From an uncultured Lachnospiraceae bacterium (GTDB lineage: Bacteria > Bacillota > Clostridia > Lachnospirales > Lachnospiraceae), in contig CAJUNB010000004.1 of assembly GCA_910587635.1 (NCBI GenBank), positions 1 through 43,868 on the forward strand: a stretch of DNA of 43,868 bases. The letters are read 5' to 3'. The translations under genes were made by a program, and so were the position numbers. The stretch's first letter is position 1. Each line of letters begins with the position of its first letter. A model generated the notes under the pieces. That model had not been told where the DNA came from. It saw only the letters and a program-made list of their open reading frames with translations, and did not search any database. This document shows, piece after piece, positions 16,210 to 25,435 of this stretch.

Positions 16210-17682
16210 ATGACAGATATCAGAGATAAGATACGACATTCGGCATGGACGTTGCCCAGCCTGGAAGGACCGGTTCCGGTGACGGAGGATTCTCATCCTT
16301 TTTGTGCCATGGCATACAGTCGGACGCCCCTTTTGATAGAAAATTATGGTTATGTGGAAGAAGAATTTTTTCTGTCGGGGTTTGCCAATGTCTATGATAC
16401 AGACGCCCAAAATGAGCTTTTTATCAAAAAGGAGAAACTTCCTTATAAAAATCGGATTCTTGTCAGACGTCCCATAGACAGGGAGGCATTTTCAGGGCGG
16501 GTCTATATGGATATTCTGAATGCTACTCAGGGTTATGATATAGAAGATCTGTGGCACAGAAATTATTTGTGGTGCATGGAACACGGCCATGCCTATGTAG
16601 GTGTGACAAGTAAACCGGTAAACGTGCTGAGTCTGAAAAACTTTGATTATGATCGCTATCAAAGTCTCAACTGGTCCAATGGGGAGCGCATTCCCTATCC
16701 TTCCGTTTCCAGATCGGCGACTATACCCGGTACGGAAGAAGGGCTTGTATGGGATATTCTGAATCAGACAGCAGCTCTTCTGAGGGACGGGGGTGCCCGT
16801 AACGGTCTGGGAGGATATGATGTAAAATGGATTTATCTTTGTGGACAGAGTCAGAGCGGTGCCTATCTGAATACTTATGTCAGTTATTTTGATGAGATTT
16901 TATCAGAGGGCAGGCGGCATTTGTATGACGGATATATGAACCTTGTGGGGGCACTGGTGCAGAGAAGCGTCTGCCAGGACGGAGAAGTGGGACCATTGAA
17001 ACTGAAACTGCGGAATATGAAGCCAAGTGTCAGCCCCTATATCTGTCTGTCCAGCGAAGCGGACCTGACACTGTTTCGCATGTTTGTGCCGGACGGTAAT
17101 CTGCTGGACATCCGTATTGAGAATAAGGATGATGACAGGGATAAATGCCGGTATTATGAAATTGCCGGAACACCTCACACGGATATCGTATGTCCGGTAC
17201 TCAGTGCGGTGAAGGAAGTGGAAAAAACCGGTTCAGTACTGCCCAATCTGGATCAGCGTCTTCTGGAGTATATCAATGATATACCGACGGAATTTTATAT
17301 CTGTGGTCTGTTGGAAAAACTACATATATGGGCGTCAGCAGGAACGGCTCCATTGGCCTGTACGATACTGGAACGGGAGAACGGTGAGCTGAAAAAGGAT
17401 GCCTTTGGCAATGTGCTGGGCGGATTGCGCACCCCCTTTACGGAAGTGCCCCTGGCGGTGTATACGGCGTGCAACCCGGATGACCCGGAAGGAATCTGTG
17501 GGAAGATGAGCTATTTTTCCAGAGAACAGGCTCTCACAATCTATGGCAGCAAAGAAAATTATCTGGAAAGATTTCGGGAGATGACAGTGGACCAGGTGCG
17601 GGAGCAGTGGATATCCGAAACGGACGGAAGGAAAATGATTGACTGGTCTGTACAGGCGGCAGAGAGAGTATTTGGAGCATGA
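16210..17682 (+). CDS. Alpha/beta hydrolase-domain protein
   Basis: The 490-residue protein contains a serine hydrolase nucleophile elbow, GQSQSG (about residue 218), in the context WIYLCGQSQSGAYLN. PHTD near residue 325 is a candidate for the catalytic His. It resembles the large alpha/beta hydrolase domain family (PF20091) that is mostly uncharacterised. No signal peptide is seen, so it should act in the cytoplasm. ATG 16210 follows AGGAGG by six bases. It lies 104 bases after the ATPase and before the terminator, so it probably cleaves an ester or similar bond in what the transporter brings in. The family call is moderately firm; the substrate is unknown. Confidence 0.75.
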   Translation: MTDIRDKIRHSAWTLPSLEGPVPVTEDSHPFCAMAYSRTPLLIENYGYVEEEFFLSGFANVYDTDAQNELFIKKEKLPYKNRILVRRPIDREAFSGRVYMDILNATQGYDIEDLWHRNYLWCMEHGHAYVGVTSKPVNVLSLKNFDYDRYQSLNWSNGERIPYPSVSRSATIPGTEEGLVWDILNQTAALLRDGGARNGLGGYDVKWIYLCGQSQSGAYLNTYVSYFDEILSEGRRHLYDGYMNLVGALVQRSVCQDGEVGPLKLKLRNMKPSVSPYICLSSEADLTLFRMFVPDGNLLDIRIENKDDDRDKCRYYEIAGTPHTDIVCPVLSAVKEVEKTGSVLPNLDQRLLEYINDIPTEFYICGLLEKLHIWASAGTAPLACTILERENGELKKDAFGNVLGGLRTPFTEVPLAVYTACNPDDPEGICGKMSYFSREQALTIYGSKENYLERFREMTVDQVREQWISETDGRKMIDWSVQAAERVFGA

Positions 17683-17745
17683 CAGGCAATAAAAGAAAAG
17701 TACAGATATAAGACTTGCGAAGCAATTGGCTGTTTCGCAGGCGGA

Positions 17746-17773
17746 GAATCCTGCTTTGCAGGATTCTTTTTTT
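17746..17773 (+). terminator. Strong rho-independent terminator
   Basis: GAATCCTGC-TTT-GCAGGATTC is followed by seven T. A second hairpin, TGCGAA/TTCGCA (17716-17739), precedes it. It ends the LacI-linked operon. Confidence 0.95.
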
Positions 17774-17838
17774 ATGCTATAGGAAATTACTTTACAATTT
17801 CATGAAAAACCCCCATCAAACCCAAAATCCTCCCCCCT

Positions 17839-17867
17839 TTCAGAAGCGTCGCCAAGTCTGTTATACT
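17839..17867 (+). promoter_or_regulatory. Predicted promoter of the second sugar ABC operon
   Basis: TATACT (17862-17867) with TG one base before it is an extended -10 box. TTCAGA (17839-17844) is a weak -35 box at 17 bases. It lies 43 bases before the ATPase gene. Confidence 0.5.
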
Positions 17868-17909
17868 ATAATAAATAATGAGTAAGGCCGACAAAGAAGG
17901 GGTGAGAGG

Positions 17910-19442
17910 ATGAGTGAAGTTATTGTCTCTATGAAGGGCATCTGTAAAAGCTTCCCGGGTGTAAAGGCTCTGGATGATGTAAGCTTTGAACTGCGTTCGG
18001 GAGAAGTCATGGCACTGCTGGGAGAAAACGGAGCGGGGAAATCTACTCTGATGAAGATTCTCAGTGGCGTCTATACAAGAGACAGCGGTACCATGCAGAT
18101 TTTCGGAAAAGAATACGGTGATCTGACGCCGAAGCAGGCGCAGGAAGCGGGCGTTGCCATTATTCATCAGGAGCTGAATATGTGCAGGCATCTTTCGGTT
18201 ACGGAAAATATGTTTCTGGGCAGGGAGATCCGAGGCAAGTTCACATTGAACAATGCAAAGATGGAAGATGAGGCAAGAGCAATACTGGAAGATTTAAAGA
18301 TAGATATCGATCCGAAGCAGATCGTAGGAGATTTGCCGGTTTCAAAACAGCAGATGGTGGAGATCGCCAAGGCACTTTCCATCAATGCACGTATTCTGAT
18401 TATGGATGAGCCTACTTCTGCGCTGACGGCAAAGGAGATCGAGGATTTGTTCCGTATTATCCATAAACTGAAATCTGAGGGATGCGGTATCGTATACATA
18501 TCTCACAGGCTGGAAGAATTGCAGCACATTGTAGACAGAGTGACGATCATGCGGGACGGTCAGTATATTACATCCATGAATTTCGGGGATGCGACGATGG
18601 ATCAGATCATAGCCCATATGGTAGGCCGGGAGATCAAAGAGAAGTTCCCGAAAGTGGAGTGTGAAAAGGGAGAAAAAGTCTTCGAAGTGAAGAATCTGAA
18701 TGCCGGACGTATGGTGAGGGATATTAATTTCTCAGTCTACGCCGGAGAGATCGTGGGATTTGCAGGCCTGATGGGTGCCGGGCGGACAGAGACTACAAGG
18801 GCGATCTTTGGAGCGGACCCGAAAGAGAGCGGAGAAATCTATGTGGACGGGAAAGCGGTCAAAATAAACTGCCCTATGGATGCCATCAGAAACGGTGTTG
18901 TTCTGGCACCGGAAGACAGGAAAAAGGACGGTCTTTGTACGAAGCTGAGTATCCGTCACAATCTGGCACTGCCCAACCTGGATATGGTATGTAATCAGCT
19001 TGGAATCGTGAACAATCAGAAAGAGCAGGCGCTCTGTGATAAGGCAGTGGAAGATCTGCGGATAAAGACGCCTAATGTGGAAATAGACTCCGGGAATCTT
19101 TCCGGTGGAAATCAACAGAAGGTAGTTGTGGGAAAATGGCTTGCCAGAAATTCCCGGGTTGTTATTTTTGATGAACCTACAAGGGGCATCGATGTAGGGG
19201 CAAAAGTAGAGATCTATCATCTTATGAATGAGTTGAAAAAACAGGGCATTGCAGTTATGTTTGTATCTTCGGAAATGCCGGAAGTCATGGGAATCGCGGA
19301 CAGAATCATCGTCATGTGTGATGGAAAGATCACCGGTGAGGTAATGGCGGCGGAGACAACGCAGAATGAAATACTGACACTGGCCACTGCTTTTGAAGAT
19401 AAGCAGATCAGCGGTGCGAAAGAGAGGGAGGAAGCATCATGA
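17910..19442 (+). CDS. Sugar ABC transporter double ATPase (RbsA/MglA type)
   Basis: This 510-residue double ATPase drives the second sugar importer. Cassette 1 has LLGENGAGKST, VSKQQMVEIAKAL in the signature place, ILIMDEPTSALT and YISHRLEE. Cassette 2 has GLMGAGRTE, LSGGNQQKVVVGKW, VVIFDEPTRGIDVGAKVEIY and SSEMPE. ATG 17910 follows GGGGTGAGAGG. The stop overlaps the permease start by four bases. It leads its own operon after a strong terminator, with the ATPase first and the binding protein last. Confidence 0.94.
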   Translation: MSEVIVSMKGICKSFPGVKALDDVSFELRSGEVMALLGENGAGKSTLMKILSGVYTRDSGTMQIFGKEYGDLTPKQAQEAGVAIIHQELNMCRHLSVTENMFLGREIRGKFTLNNAKMEDEARAILEDLKIDIDPKQIVGDLPVSKQQMVEIAKALSINARILIMDEPTSALTAKEIEDLFRIIHKLKSEGCGIVYISHRLEELQHIVDRVTIMRDGQYITSMNFGDATMDQIIAHMVGREIKEKFPKVECEKGEKVFEVKNLNAGRMVRDINFSVYAGEIVGFAGLMGAGRTETTRAIFGADPKESGEIYVDGKAVKINCPMDAIRNGVVLAPEDRKKDGLCTKLSIRHNLALPNLDMVCNQLGIVNNQKEQALCDKAVEDLRIKTPNVEIDSGNLSGGNQQKVVVGKWLARNSRVVIFDEPTRGIDVGAKVEIYHLMNELKKQGIAVMFVSSEMPEVMGIADRIIVMCDGKITGEVMAAETTQNEILTLATAFEDKQISGAKEREEAS

Positions 19443-20455
19443 ATAGTAAAAACACGAGTCCATTAAAAAGACTTTTGGGCGTGAGAGGTATGGGAGCTGC
19501 TCTGACGGCTTTCGTAGGACTGATATTGATCTATGCGGCGTTTGGTATTATCAATCCGACTGTATTTTCCGGGCAGAATATATTGAATCTCCTGCGTTCC
19601 ATGTCCAAATATCTTTTGATCGGAATTGCACAGAGTTACATATTGATTACAGGGAACATTGACTTGTCCATCGGTTCTATGGTAGGTATGAGTGCCATGA
19701 TCGTGGCAACGCTGATGACCCATGGAGTCAATCCTATCATTTCTATTCTGGTAGCGCTTGTGAGCTGTTTGGCTGTCGGGGTAGTCAACGGTTATCTGGT
19801 AGGTAAGTTCAGACTGCCGCCCTTTATTGCTACGCTGGGTACGATGTTCGTAACAAGGGGCGTGGCCTATATGGTAAACAATAACAGAAATACCGATGCC
19901 ATTGCCACCGGTGTGGGAAAAGAAACAGGGGATGCCTTCCAGAATTTCTTCTATTATGGTACGACACTGGGAATTTACAATACATTCTGGATTGCCATTA
20001 TCATATTTGTGATTTTCTTCTTCTTACTGTCCAAGACAAGGACAGGAAGACATATTTACGCCATTGGCTCCAACATCGATGCAGCCAAACTGTCCGGTGT
20101 CAATGTAGTGGTAACTACTACAAAGGCATATCTTGTCAGCTCTATCTGCTCCTGTGTCGTCGGACTGATCCTGTGTGCACAGGCCAGCATGGGCAATATG
20201 GAAGCAGGCAATATGTATGAGATGTACGGTGTGGCCGCAGGCGTTATCGGCGGTGTCTCTCCTCTGGGCGGAACTGGTATCCTGCTGGGGACATTGGCCG
20301 GTGCAGCCGTATGGCAGACATTGGAGAACGGTCTGAATATGATCGGTGCCCAGGTAGGTATCCAGCGTGTTGTGATCGGTATTATCGTAGTGGCAGCCGT
20401 GCTGCTGGATGTGGTGCTCCGTAACGGAGAGTTCGGGAAAAAGAAATCCAAATAA
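19439..20455 (+). CDS. Sugar ABC transporter permease (RbsC/MglC type)
   Basis: The 338-residue BPD_transp_2 permease has the family stretch ITGNIDLSIGSMVG (about residues 77-90) and the coupling loop IYAIGSNIDAAKLSGVNV (about 203-220), plus around eight to ten hydrophobic segments. It forms the membrane channel with the ATPase encoded directly upstream, overlapping by ATGA. GAGGGAGGAAGC in the end of the ATPase gene is its ribosome binding site. The binding protein gene follows after 93 bases. Substrate class is a pentose or hexose by family, not resolved further. Confidence 0.94.
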   Translation: MNSKNTSPLKRLLGVRGMGAALTAFVGLILIYAAFGIINPTVFSGQNILNLLRSMSKYLLIGIAQSYILITGNIDLSIGSMVGMSAMIVATLMTHGVNPIISILVALVSCLAVGVVNGYLVGKFRLPPFIATLGTMFVTRGVAYMVNNNRNTDAIATGVGKETGDAFQNFFYYGTTLGIYNTFWIAIIIFVIFFFLLSKTRTGRHIYAIGSNIDAAKLSGVNVVVTTTKAYLVSSICSCVVGLILCAQASMGNMEAGNMYEMYGVAAGVIGGVSPLGGTGILLGTLAGAAVWQTLENGLNMIGAQVGIQRVVIGIIVVAAVLLDVVLRNGEFGKKKSK

Positions 20456-20548
20456 AAGGCTTGGAAGAACCGGTTTAGAAAAAATACGGGTGATGCAGGA
20501 CTTTACCGCGTAAGCGGATTGTCAATAGAAAAAGGAGGAAAGAATGGT

Positions 20549-22375
20549 ATGAAAAAGAAAATTTTAGCTATGCTTTGCTGCATGACTATGATTGCAGCAG
20601 CCCTGACAGGATGCGGAAACAAAGCAGAATCCACAGAGCAGGCAACAGCGGATGACGGCGGTGCAAGTGCCGGAAGCGACACAAAGATCGCCCTGATCAC
20701 AATGGACTCCGTTGACCAGCACTGGATCGGCCTGAATGAGGGCGCACAGAAAGCAGCACAGGAACTTGGCGTAGAAGTGACATTTATGTCTCCCAATGTA
20801 AAGGATGACGCACAGCAGATTGAGTGTATCAACAATGCAGTGGCAGGAGGCTACAGTGCTATCGTAGTGGCAGCAAACGGACCGGATGCGGTTTCTTCTG
20901 CACTGAAAGAAGCAATCTCCGCAGGGATCAAAATTATCTATGTGGACTCCCCGGCAAATGTGGATGCAGAGGCAACTTTCTCCACAGATAACAGGGCAGC
21001 AGGAAAGACTGCAGGGGAAGAGATGCTGAAAGCGCTGGAAGCGGCAGGCGTTACATCCGGTGATATCGGTATCGTAAATATCAATGCAGCTACAAATTCC
21101 ACCGTTATGCGTGAAGAAGGCTTCCGTGAAGCATTTGAAGGCTCTGCTTACAATCTTCTGGAAACACAGTACGGCGAAGGCGACGCAGCAAAATCCCAGG
21201 CTATCGCTGAGAACTATATTACTCAGGGTGTTGTAGGTATCTTTGGGTGTAACGAAGGCGCTACAACAGGTACGGGAAATGCCATCAAGGCATCTGGCAA
21301 TTCTGATATTATCGGTGTAGGTTTTGATAAATCCGACGCAATCCTCGGTCTCGTAACAGACGGTTATCTGCTCTGCACAATGGCTCAGAATCCTGACGTT
21401 ATGGGCTACGAAGGCATCAAAGCAGCAGTTGCAGCACTAGGCGGCGAAGACCTTGGCGGCGCTGTAACAGATACAGGCGTTTCCGTATTGAATGCAGAAG
21501 CACTTGGTGGAAGTGCAGCTTCTTCTGATGCGGCTTCTTCCACAACAGCCAGCAAGGCATGGAAGATCGCTCTGATCACAATGGACTCTGTTGACCAGCA
21601 CTGGGTAAGCGTTAATGAAGGCGCACAGGCAAAGGCAAAAGAACTTGGCGTAGAAGTGACGCTGATGGCTCCCAATGTAAAGGATGATGCACAGCAGATC
21701 GAATGTATCAACAATGCGGTAGCAGGCGGGTATGAGGCAATCATGGTAGCGGCAAACGGACCGGATTCCATCAGCGGCGCTCTCCAGGAAGCAATTTCCG
21801 CAGGCATTAAGATCATTTACATTGACTCTCCGGCCAATGTAGAAGCAGAAGCAACTTTCTCCACAGATAATAAAGCGGCAGGTAAAAAAGCCGGTGAAGA
21901 GATGCTGAAAGCTCTGAAGGATGCAGGTATTACATCCGGTGATATCGGTATCGTAAATATCAATGCAGCTACAAACTCCACCGTTATGCGTGAAGAAGGC
22001 TTCCGTGAAGCATTTGACGGTGCAGGCTTCAACCTTCTGGAGACACAGTACGGCGAAGGCGATGCGGCAAAATCTCAGAGTATCGCTGAGAACTATATTA
22101 CACAGGGCGTCGTAGGTATCTTCGGATGTAACGAAGGTGCTACAACAGGTACGGGAAATGCGATCAAAGCATCCGGCAAAGATGTTATCGGTGTAGGTTT
22201 TGATAAATCCGATGCAATCCTGAATCTGGTAGACGACGGTTATCTTCTCTGTACAATGGCTCAGAATCCTGACGTAATGGGTTCCATGGGTGTGGAAGCA
22301 TGTGTGAAGGTACTGGAGGGTGAATCCCTTGGCGGTGCTGTAACAGATACAGGCGTTTCCGTATTGACGAAATAA
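20549..22375 (+). CDS. Lipoprotein with two tandem sugar-binding domains
   Basis: The 608-residue protein is twice the normal length. A lipobox ends at Cys22 (AALTGCGNK). Domain 1 (about residues 46-318) and domain 2 (about 339-608) are both full RbsB-like folds. They start the same way (KIALITMDSVDQHW) and share long identical runs such as TNSTVMREEGFREAF and FGCNEGATTGTGNAIKASG. The DNA copies are also very similar, offset by 879 bp. A Ser/Ala-rich linker (GGSAASSDAASSTTASKAW) joins them and resembles the linker after the lipid anchor. ATG 20549 follows AAAGGAGG. It should feed the permease and ATPase upstream. The two domains may differ in ligand or simply raise local binding capacity. Confidence 0.93.
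   Translation: MKKKILAMLCCMTMIAAALTGCGNKAESTEQATADDGGASAGSDTKIALITMDSVDQHWIGLNEGAQKAAQELGVEVTFMSPNVKDDAQQIECINNAVAGGYSAIVVAANGPDAVSSALKEAISAGIKIIYVDSPANVDAEATFSTDNRAAGKTAGEEMLKALEAAGVTSGDIGIVNINAATNSTVMREEGFREAFEGSAYNLLETQYGEGDAAKSQAIAENYITQGVVGIFGCNEGATTGTGNAIKASGNSDIIGVGFDKSDAILGLVTDGYLLCTMAQNPDVMGYEGIKAAVAALGGEDLGGAVTDTGVSVLNAEALGGSAASSDAASSTTASKAWKIALITMDSVDQHWVSVNEGAQAKAKELGVEVTLMAPNVKDDAQQIECINNAVAGGYEAIMVAANGPDSISGALQEAISAGIKIIYIDSPANVEAEATFSTDNKAAGKKAGEEMLKALKDAGITSGDIGIVNINAATNSTVMREEGFREAFDGAGFNLLETQYGEGDAAKSQSIAENYITQGVVGIFGCNEGATTGTGNAIKASGKDVIGVGFDKSDAILNLVDDGYLLCTMAQNPDVMGSMGVEACVKVLEGESLGGAVTDTGVSVLTK
20684..22365 (+). repeat. Tandem 879-bp duplication within the binding-protein gene
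   Basis: Position 20684 aligns with 21563, and the match runs to the end of the gene with scattered differences and one codon less in the second copy near 22175. Many stretches of 20 or more bases are identical. This fits a fairly recent duplication, or gene conversion that keeps the copies alike. Confidence 0.85.
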
Positions 22376-22412
22376 GAAACAACGTACCGGGTAAAATAAT
22401 AAGAGACAGAGG

Positions 22413-22442
22413 GAACCGCCGGATTTTTCGGCGGTTCTTTTT
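22413..22442 (+). terminator. Rho-independent terminator after the tandem binding protein
   Basis: GAACCGCCG-GATTTTT-CGGCGGTTC is followed by TTTTTTTCT. It separates the transporter operon from the two-component operon. Confidence 0.95.
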
Positions 22443-22486
22443 CTATAGAATAAAAGATGGATGCGCAGCTCGCGGAGAGGAAATGG

Positions 22487-22522
22487 CTGCTAAAACCCTA
22501 AAAGACTGGTTTCTCGTAGCAG
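22487..22522 (+). promoter_or_regulatory. Hairpin in the two-component leader
   Basis: CTGCT and AAACC pair with GGTTT and AGCAG around a ten-base loop. The rest of 22443-22573 shows no gene. Confidence 0.4.
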
Positions 22523-22573
22523 ACCGCTCGTGCGCGACGAATCGTGCTTGCGGGATTCTTTACAGAAAATTGC

Positions 22574-22726
22574 TGCCCGATAGGCAAGGCAATATGATAT
22601 AATATATACAAATGCTCGCCCGAATGGGCATCCGTCATGTGCGGAGCACATGATATAATGTGCACAGATACCTGCCCGAATGGGCATCTGACATGTGCGG
22701 AGCACATGATATACTGATAACATAAG
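22574..22726 (+). repeat. Three tandem hairpin repeats upstream of the response regulator
   Basis: Two copies of a 56-base unit start at 22618 and 22674, and a shorter degenerate one starts at 22574. Each full unit has GCCCGAATGGGC, then CATGTGC-GGA-GCACATG (a perfect 7-bp stem), then GATATAAT or GATATACT. The last part resembles a -10 promoter box in all three copies. The final copy ends about 30 bases before the response regulator. The array could supply several promoters, or repeated RNA hairpins. Confidence 0.8.
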
Positions 22727-22751
22727 GGATACAGCATAGGAGGATAATGTT

Positions 22752-24341
22752 GTGCTGAAGGTTATGATTGCAGATGATGAAGAACGAATCTGTAAGCTGA
22801 TTATAGCGCTTGTGGACTGGGAAAAGATGGGGATGGAAGTGATAGGAGTTGCCCACGACGGTCTGGAAGCAATCGAAATGGCGACAAAGGAGAGGCCGGA
22901 AATACTGATCACAGATATTCAAATGCCCGGTTGTAGTGGGCTGGATCTTATAGAAAAGGTGAAAAAGAGTATAACGGATCTGGAGATTATTATTATCAGC
23001 GGCTATGCTCATTTTGATTACGCTCAGAGTGCGATTAAATTCGGTGTGGGAAATTATCTGCTCAAGCCTATTGATAAGATGGAATTGTATACAACGCTTC
23101 GAAAGCTGAAAGAGCGTATTCTGAAAAGAAAGGAATCGGAAACTGACAGAATGCAGCTGCTCCAGAAGAGCGAGTACGATATTTACAGATTGCAGATGAA
23201 TCTGATGGAGCAGCTCATCAACAAAAGAGCGGGAGAAATCTCCCTGGAGAGATTGCAGACGGAATATTATCTGCGAATGAAACCGGGAATTTTTCAGGCT
23301 TTTTGGATTAAGATAGATGGCCGGGAAGAGGAGCTGAGTGAAGCGGGGATTCGGATTATACTGGATAAAGTGCAGAGTCTGTTACATAATATTTTGCAGC
23401 CAAAGTGTCATGAATTGTTGCTCTACAAGGCTTCCTGGGCCTGTGTAGGGATTATGAATTATGAAAGTGGTAAGTCCGAAGAGGTCAGACGTTCCCTGCG
23501 AGACTGCTTCAGCCATCTGGAGGCCCAGAAAAATATGTACGAACCGGTGACTTTTTCCATAGCCCTTGGGTGCGGAGCCGGAGAGGCGGAGAAACTGCAG
23601 ACTTCTGTACAGGAAGCTGCTGCCATTATCAAGGAAAGACTGATAAAGGGGACAGGGCGTATCCTGGACAGGCTGCCACAGCACAGAGTGTTGCACGAGC
23701 AAAACCTGCTGGAAAAATATTTACGTTTTATAACCCACGCTATCGAGGTCATGAGCCCGGAAGAAGCGGAAATTGCATTGGAGCGGGTGCGGACGGGACT
23801 GGAGGAAGCAAAGCATGTAAGTGGTTGTGAGGTACTGGAGCTCGCAGTTTCCTGTGGCAGGCTGTTTCTAAGTCAGTTGGAACTGCAGCACCGGGAAGAA
23901 AAAATAAAGAAATTTACAGAACAGTGTGAACAGTGCAGCAGTGTCAATGAGCTGTTTGGCAGGCTTTCTGCTTTGCAGAAGGAATATCTGGAAGAGCTGG
24001 CCAGAAAACACGAAAATGATGCTGCGCGTCCCATCCGTCAGGCCAAACAGTATATCCAAAATCATTTCAGTGAACAGATAACAATGGAGGAAGTGAGTAA
24101 CAGTGTGGGGCTGAGTACAGCCTATTTCAGTGTACTCTTTAAAAAGTCCGAAGAAGAAGGATTTGCAAAGTATCTGACGAATGTGCGTATTGGGGAAGCG
24201 AAAAGGCTGTTGCGGGAAAGCCAATTGACAGTAGCGGAGATATGCCGCAGGGTAGGATATCATGATTTGAAACATTTTACCCACATCTTTGAGAAGGCCA
24301 CAGGAGTCAAGCCGGCAACTTACCGTAAGCTGTACGGTTAG
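22752..24341 (+). CDS. YesN-like response regulator with AraC-type DNA-binding domain
   Basis: The 529-residue protein has a receiver domain (residues 1-120) with acidic DD at 8-9, phospho-acceptor Asp55 (ILITDIQMPG) and Lys105 (NYLLKPID). A long middle region of unknown fold follows. The C-terminal AraC-type double helix-turn-helix (about 425-529) runs from ARPIRQAKQYIQNHF to GVKPATYRKLYG. Translation starts at GTG 22752, seven bases after AGGAGG. It is followed after 20 bases by its kinase. By analogy with YesN-type pairs it should activate a carbohydrate uptake operon, most simply the tandem-binding-protein system next door. Confidence 0.93.
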   Translation: MLKVMIADDEERICKLIIALVDWEKMGMEVIGVAHDGLEAIEMATKERPEILITDIQMPGCSGLDLIEKVKKSITDLEIIIISGYAHFDYAQSAIKFGVGNYLLKPIDKMELYTTLRKLKERILKRKESETDRMQLLQKSEYDIYRLQMNLMEQLINKRAGEISLERLQTEYYLRMKPGIFQAFWIKIDGREEELSEAGIRIILDKVQSLLHNILQPKCHELLLYKASWACVGIMNYESGKSEEVRRSLRDCFSHLEAQKNMYEPVTFSIALGCGAGEAEKLQTSVQEAAAIIKERLIKGTGRILDRLPQHRVLHEQNLLEKYLRFITHAIEVMSPEEAEIALERVRTGLEEAKHVSGCEVLELAVSCGRLFLSQLELQHREEKIKKFTEQCEQCSSVNELFGRLSALQKEYLEELARKHENDAARPIRQAKQYIQNHFSEQITMEEVSNSVGLSTAYFSVLFKKSEEEGFAKYLTNVRIGEAKRLLRESQLTVAEICRRVGYHDLKHFTHIFEKATGVKPATYRKLYG

Positions 24342-24361
24342 GAATACTATAGGAGCATAAA

Positions 24362-25435
24362 TTGAAAAAATCGAAATATTTTCAGTATATATCCAACAGG
24401 ATTTGTCTGATGGCGGTACTTGTGCTGCTTGGTCTGCTTATACAGACGGTGGAGCATATTGTACTTGTAGTGCAGAAAGATGCAGCGCTGTGGAAAGTAT
24501 TTTTATATATGGGGATAACAGTAGTATATCTGTTGACAGTATGGTTTTGGCTCATTGTACCCTATAAAAGATCAGAACGGATGATTCAGAGATTTCTGGA
24601 AGGACATATTATCATAGAGAGCAGCGATTTTGATGAGGTTTTACTGACACCGTCTATCCGTCGGCAGATGGAAGCGACGGACAAAATATTGAAATCTCCG
24701 CAGATGATAGATATCAATAGAAGACAGGCGCAGTATCTGGCGCTGCAAAATCAGATCAATCCACATTTCCTCTACAATACACTGGAAAGTATCCGCGGAG
24801 AGGCGCTGATCGCAGGACTGGACAGTGTGGCAGATATGACAGAGGCGCTGGCAAAATTTTTCCGATATACGATTACGAAAGTGGAGAATCTCGTCTGTGT
24901 GGAAGAAGAACTGGACAATTGCGAGACATATTTCCGTATTCAGCAGTATCGTTTCGGAGACAGGCTGAAACTTCATATTGCGTATGAGGAAGAAGACAAG
25001 GATATCATTATGAGCTGCGGGATACCCAAACTGACATTGCAGCCTATTCTGGAAAACAGTATCATCCATGGGACAGAGAGAAAAGTAGGGACAAGTAATC
25101 TGAGAATTAAATTCGAATGTACGAAAAAGCGGCTGATCATTCGTATTTCCGATGATGGTGTAGGAATGCGCATAGAGGCGCTGGCGGAGCTGAACGACAG
25201 ATTGAGCCGGAATGATAACAATATAACGGGAGAAGAGGGGAAAAAAGGCGGTATTGCACTGACCAATGTAAACAATCGAATCCATCTCATCTTCGGCGAA
25301 GAATACGGGATGCATGTATATTCCATACCGGGGAAGGGAACGGATGTGGAAATTACGATTCCCATCACATCGCTGTCCGATTACGATGAGATGGAGCATC
25401 TGCGGGGAAATCAAAAGAAGGATGGGGTGAGATGA
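24362..25435 (+). CDS. YesM-like histidine kinase with almost no extracellular part
   Basis: The 357-residue kinase belongs to the LytS/YesM type (His_kinase family). Two membrane segments (about residues 14-37 and 44-68) are separated by only about six polar residues, so there is no room for an external sensor domain. The phospho-acceptor His135 lies in NQINPHFLYNTLES. The ATP-binding part has ENSIIHG, DDGVGM and GGIALTNVNNRI. It starts with TTG at 24362 after AGGAG. The stop overlaps the next gene by four bases. The signal probably reaches it through a partner protein or the membrane. Confidence 0.92.
   Translation: MKKSKYFQYISNRICLMAVLVLLGLLIQTVEHIVLVVQKDAALWKVFLYMGITVVYLLTVWFWLIVPYKRSERMIQRFLEGHIIIESSDFDEVLLTPSIRRQMEATDKILKSPQMIDINRRQAQYLALQNQINPHFLYNTLESIRGEALIAGLDSVADMTEALAKFFRYTITKVENLVCVEEELDNCETYFRIQQYRFGDRLKLHIAYEEEDKDIIMSCGIPKLTLQPILENSIIHGTERKVGTSNLRIKFECTKKRLIIRISDDGVGMRIEALAELNDRLSRNDNNITGEEGKKGGIALTNVNNRIHLIFGEEYGMHVYSIPGKGTDVEITIPITSLSDYDEMEHLRGNQKKDGVR

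Noticed and set aside
22574..22726. CRISPR array
   Set aside because: Only two full units and one degenerate unit exist, the spacing between units differs, there are no distinct spacers of equal size and no cas genes.
22490..22912. Minus-strand open frame over the hairpin repeats and start of the response regulator
   Set aside because: Its peptide repeats only mirror the DNA repeats, and it overlaps a well-supported gene.
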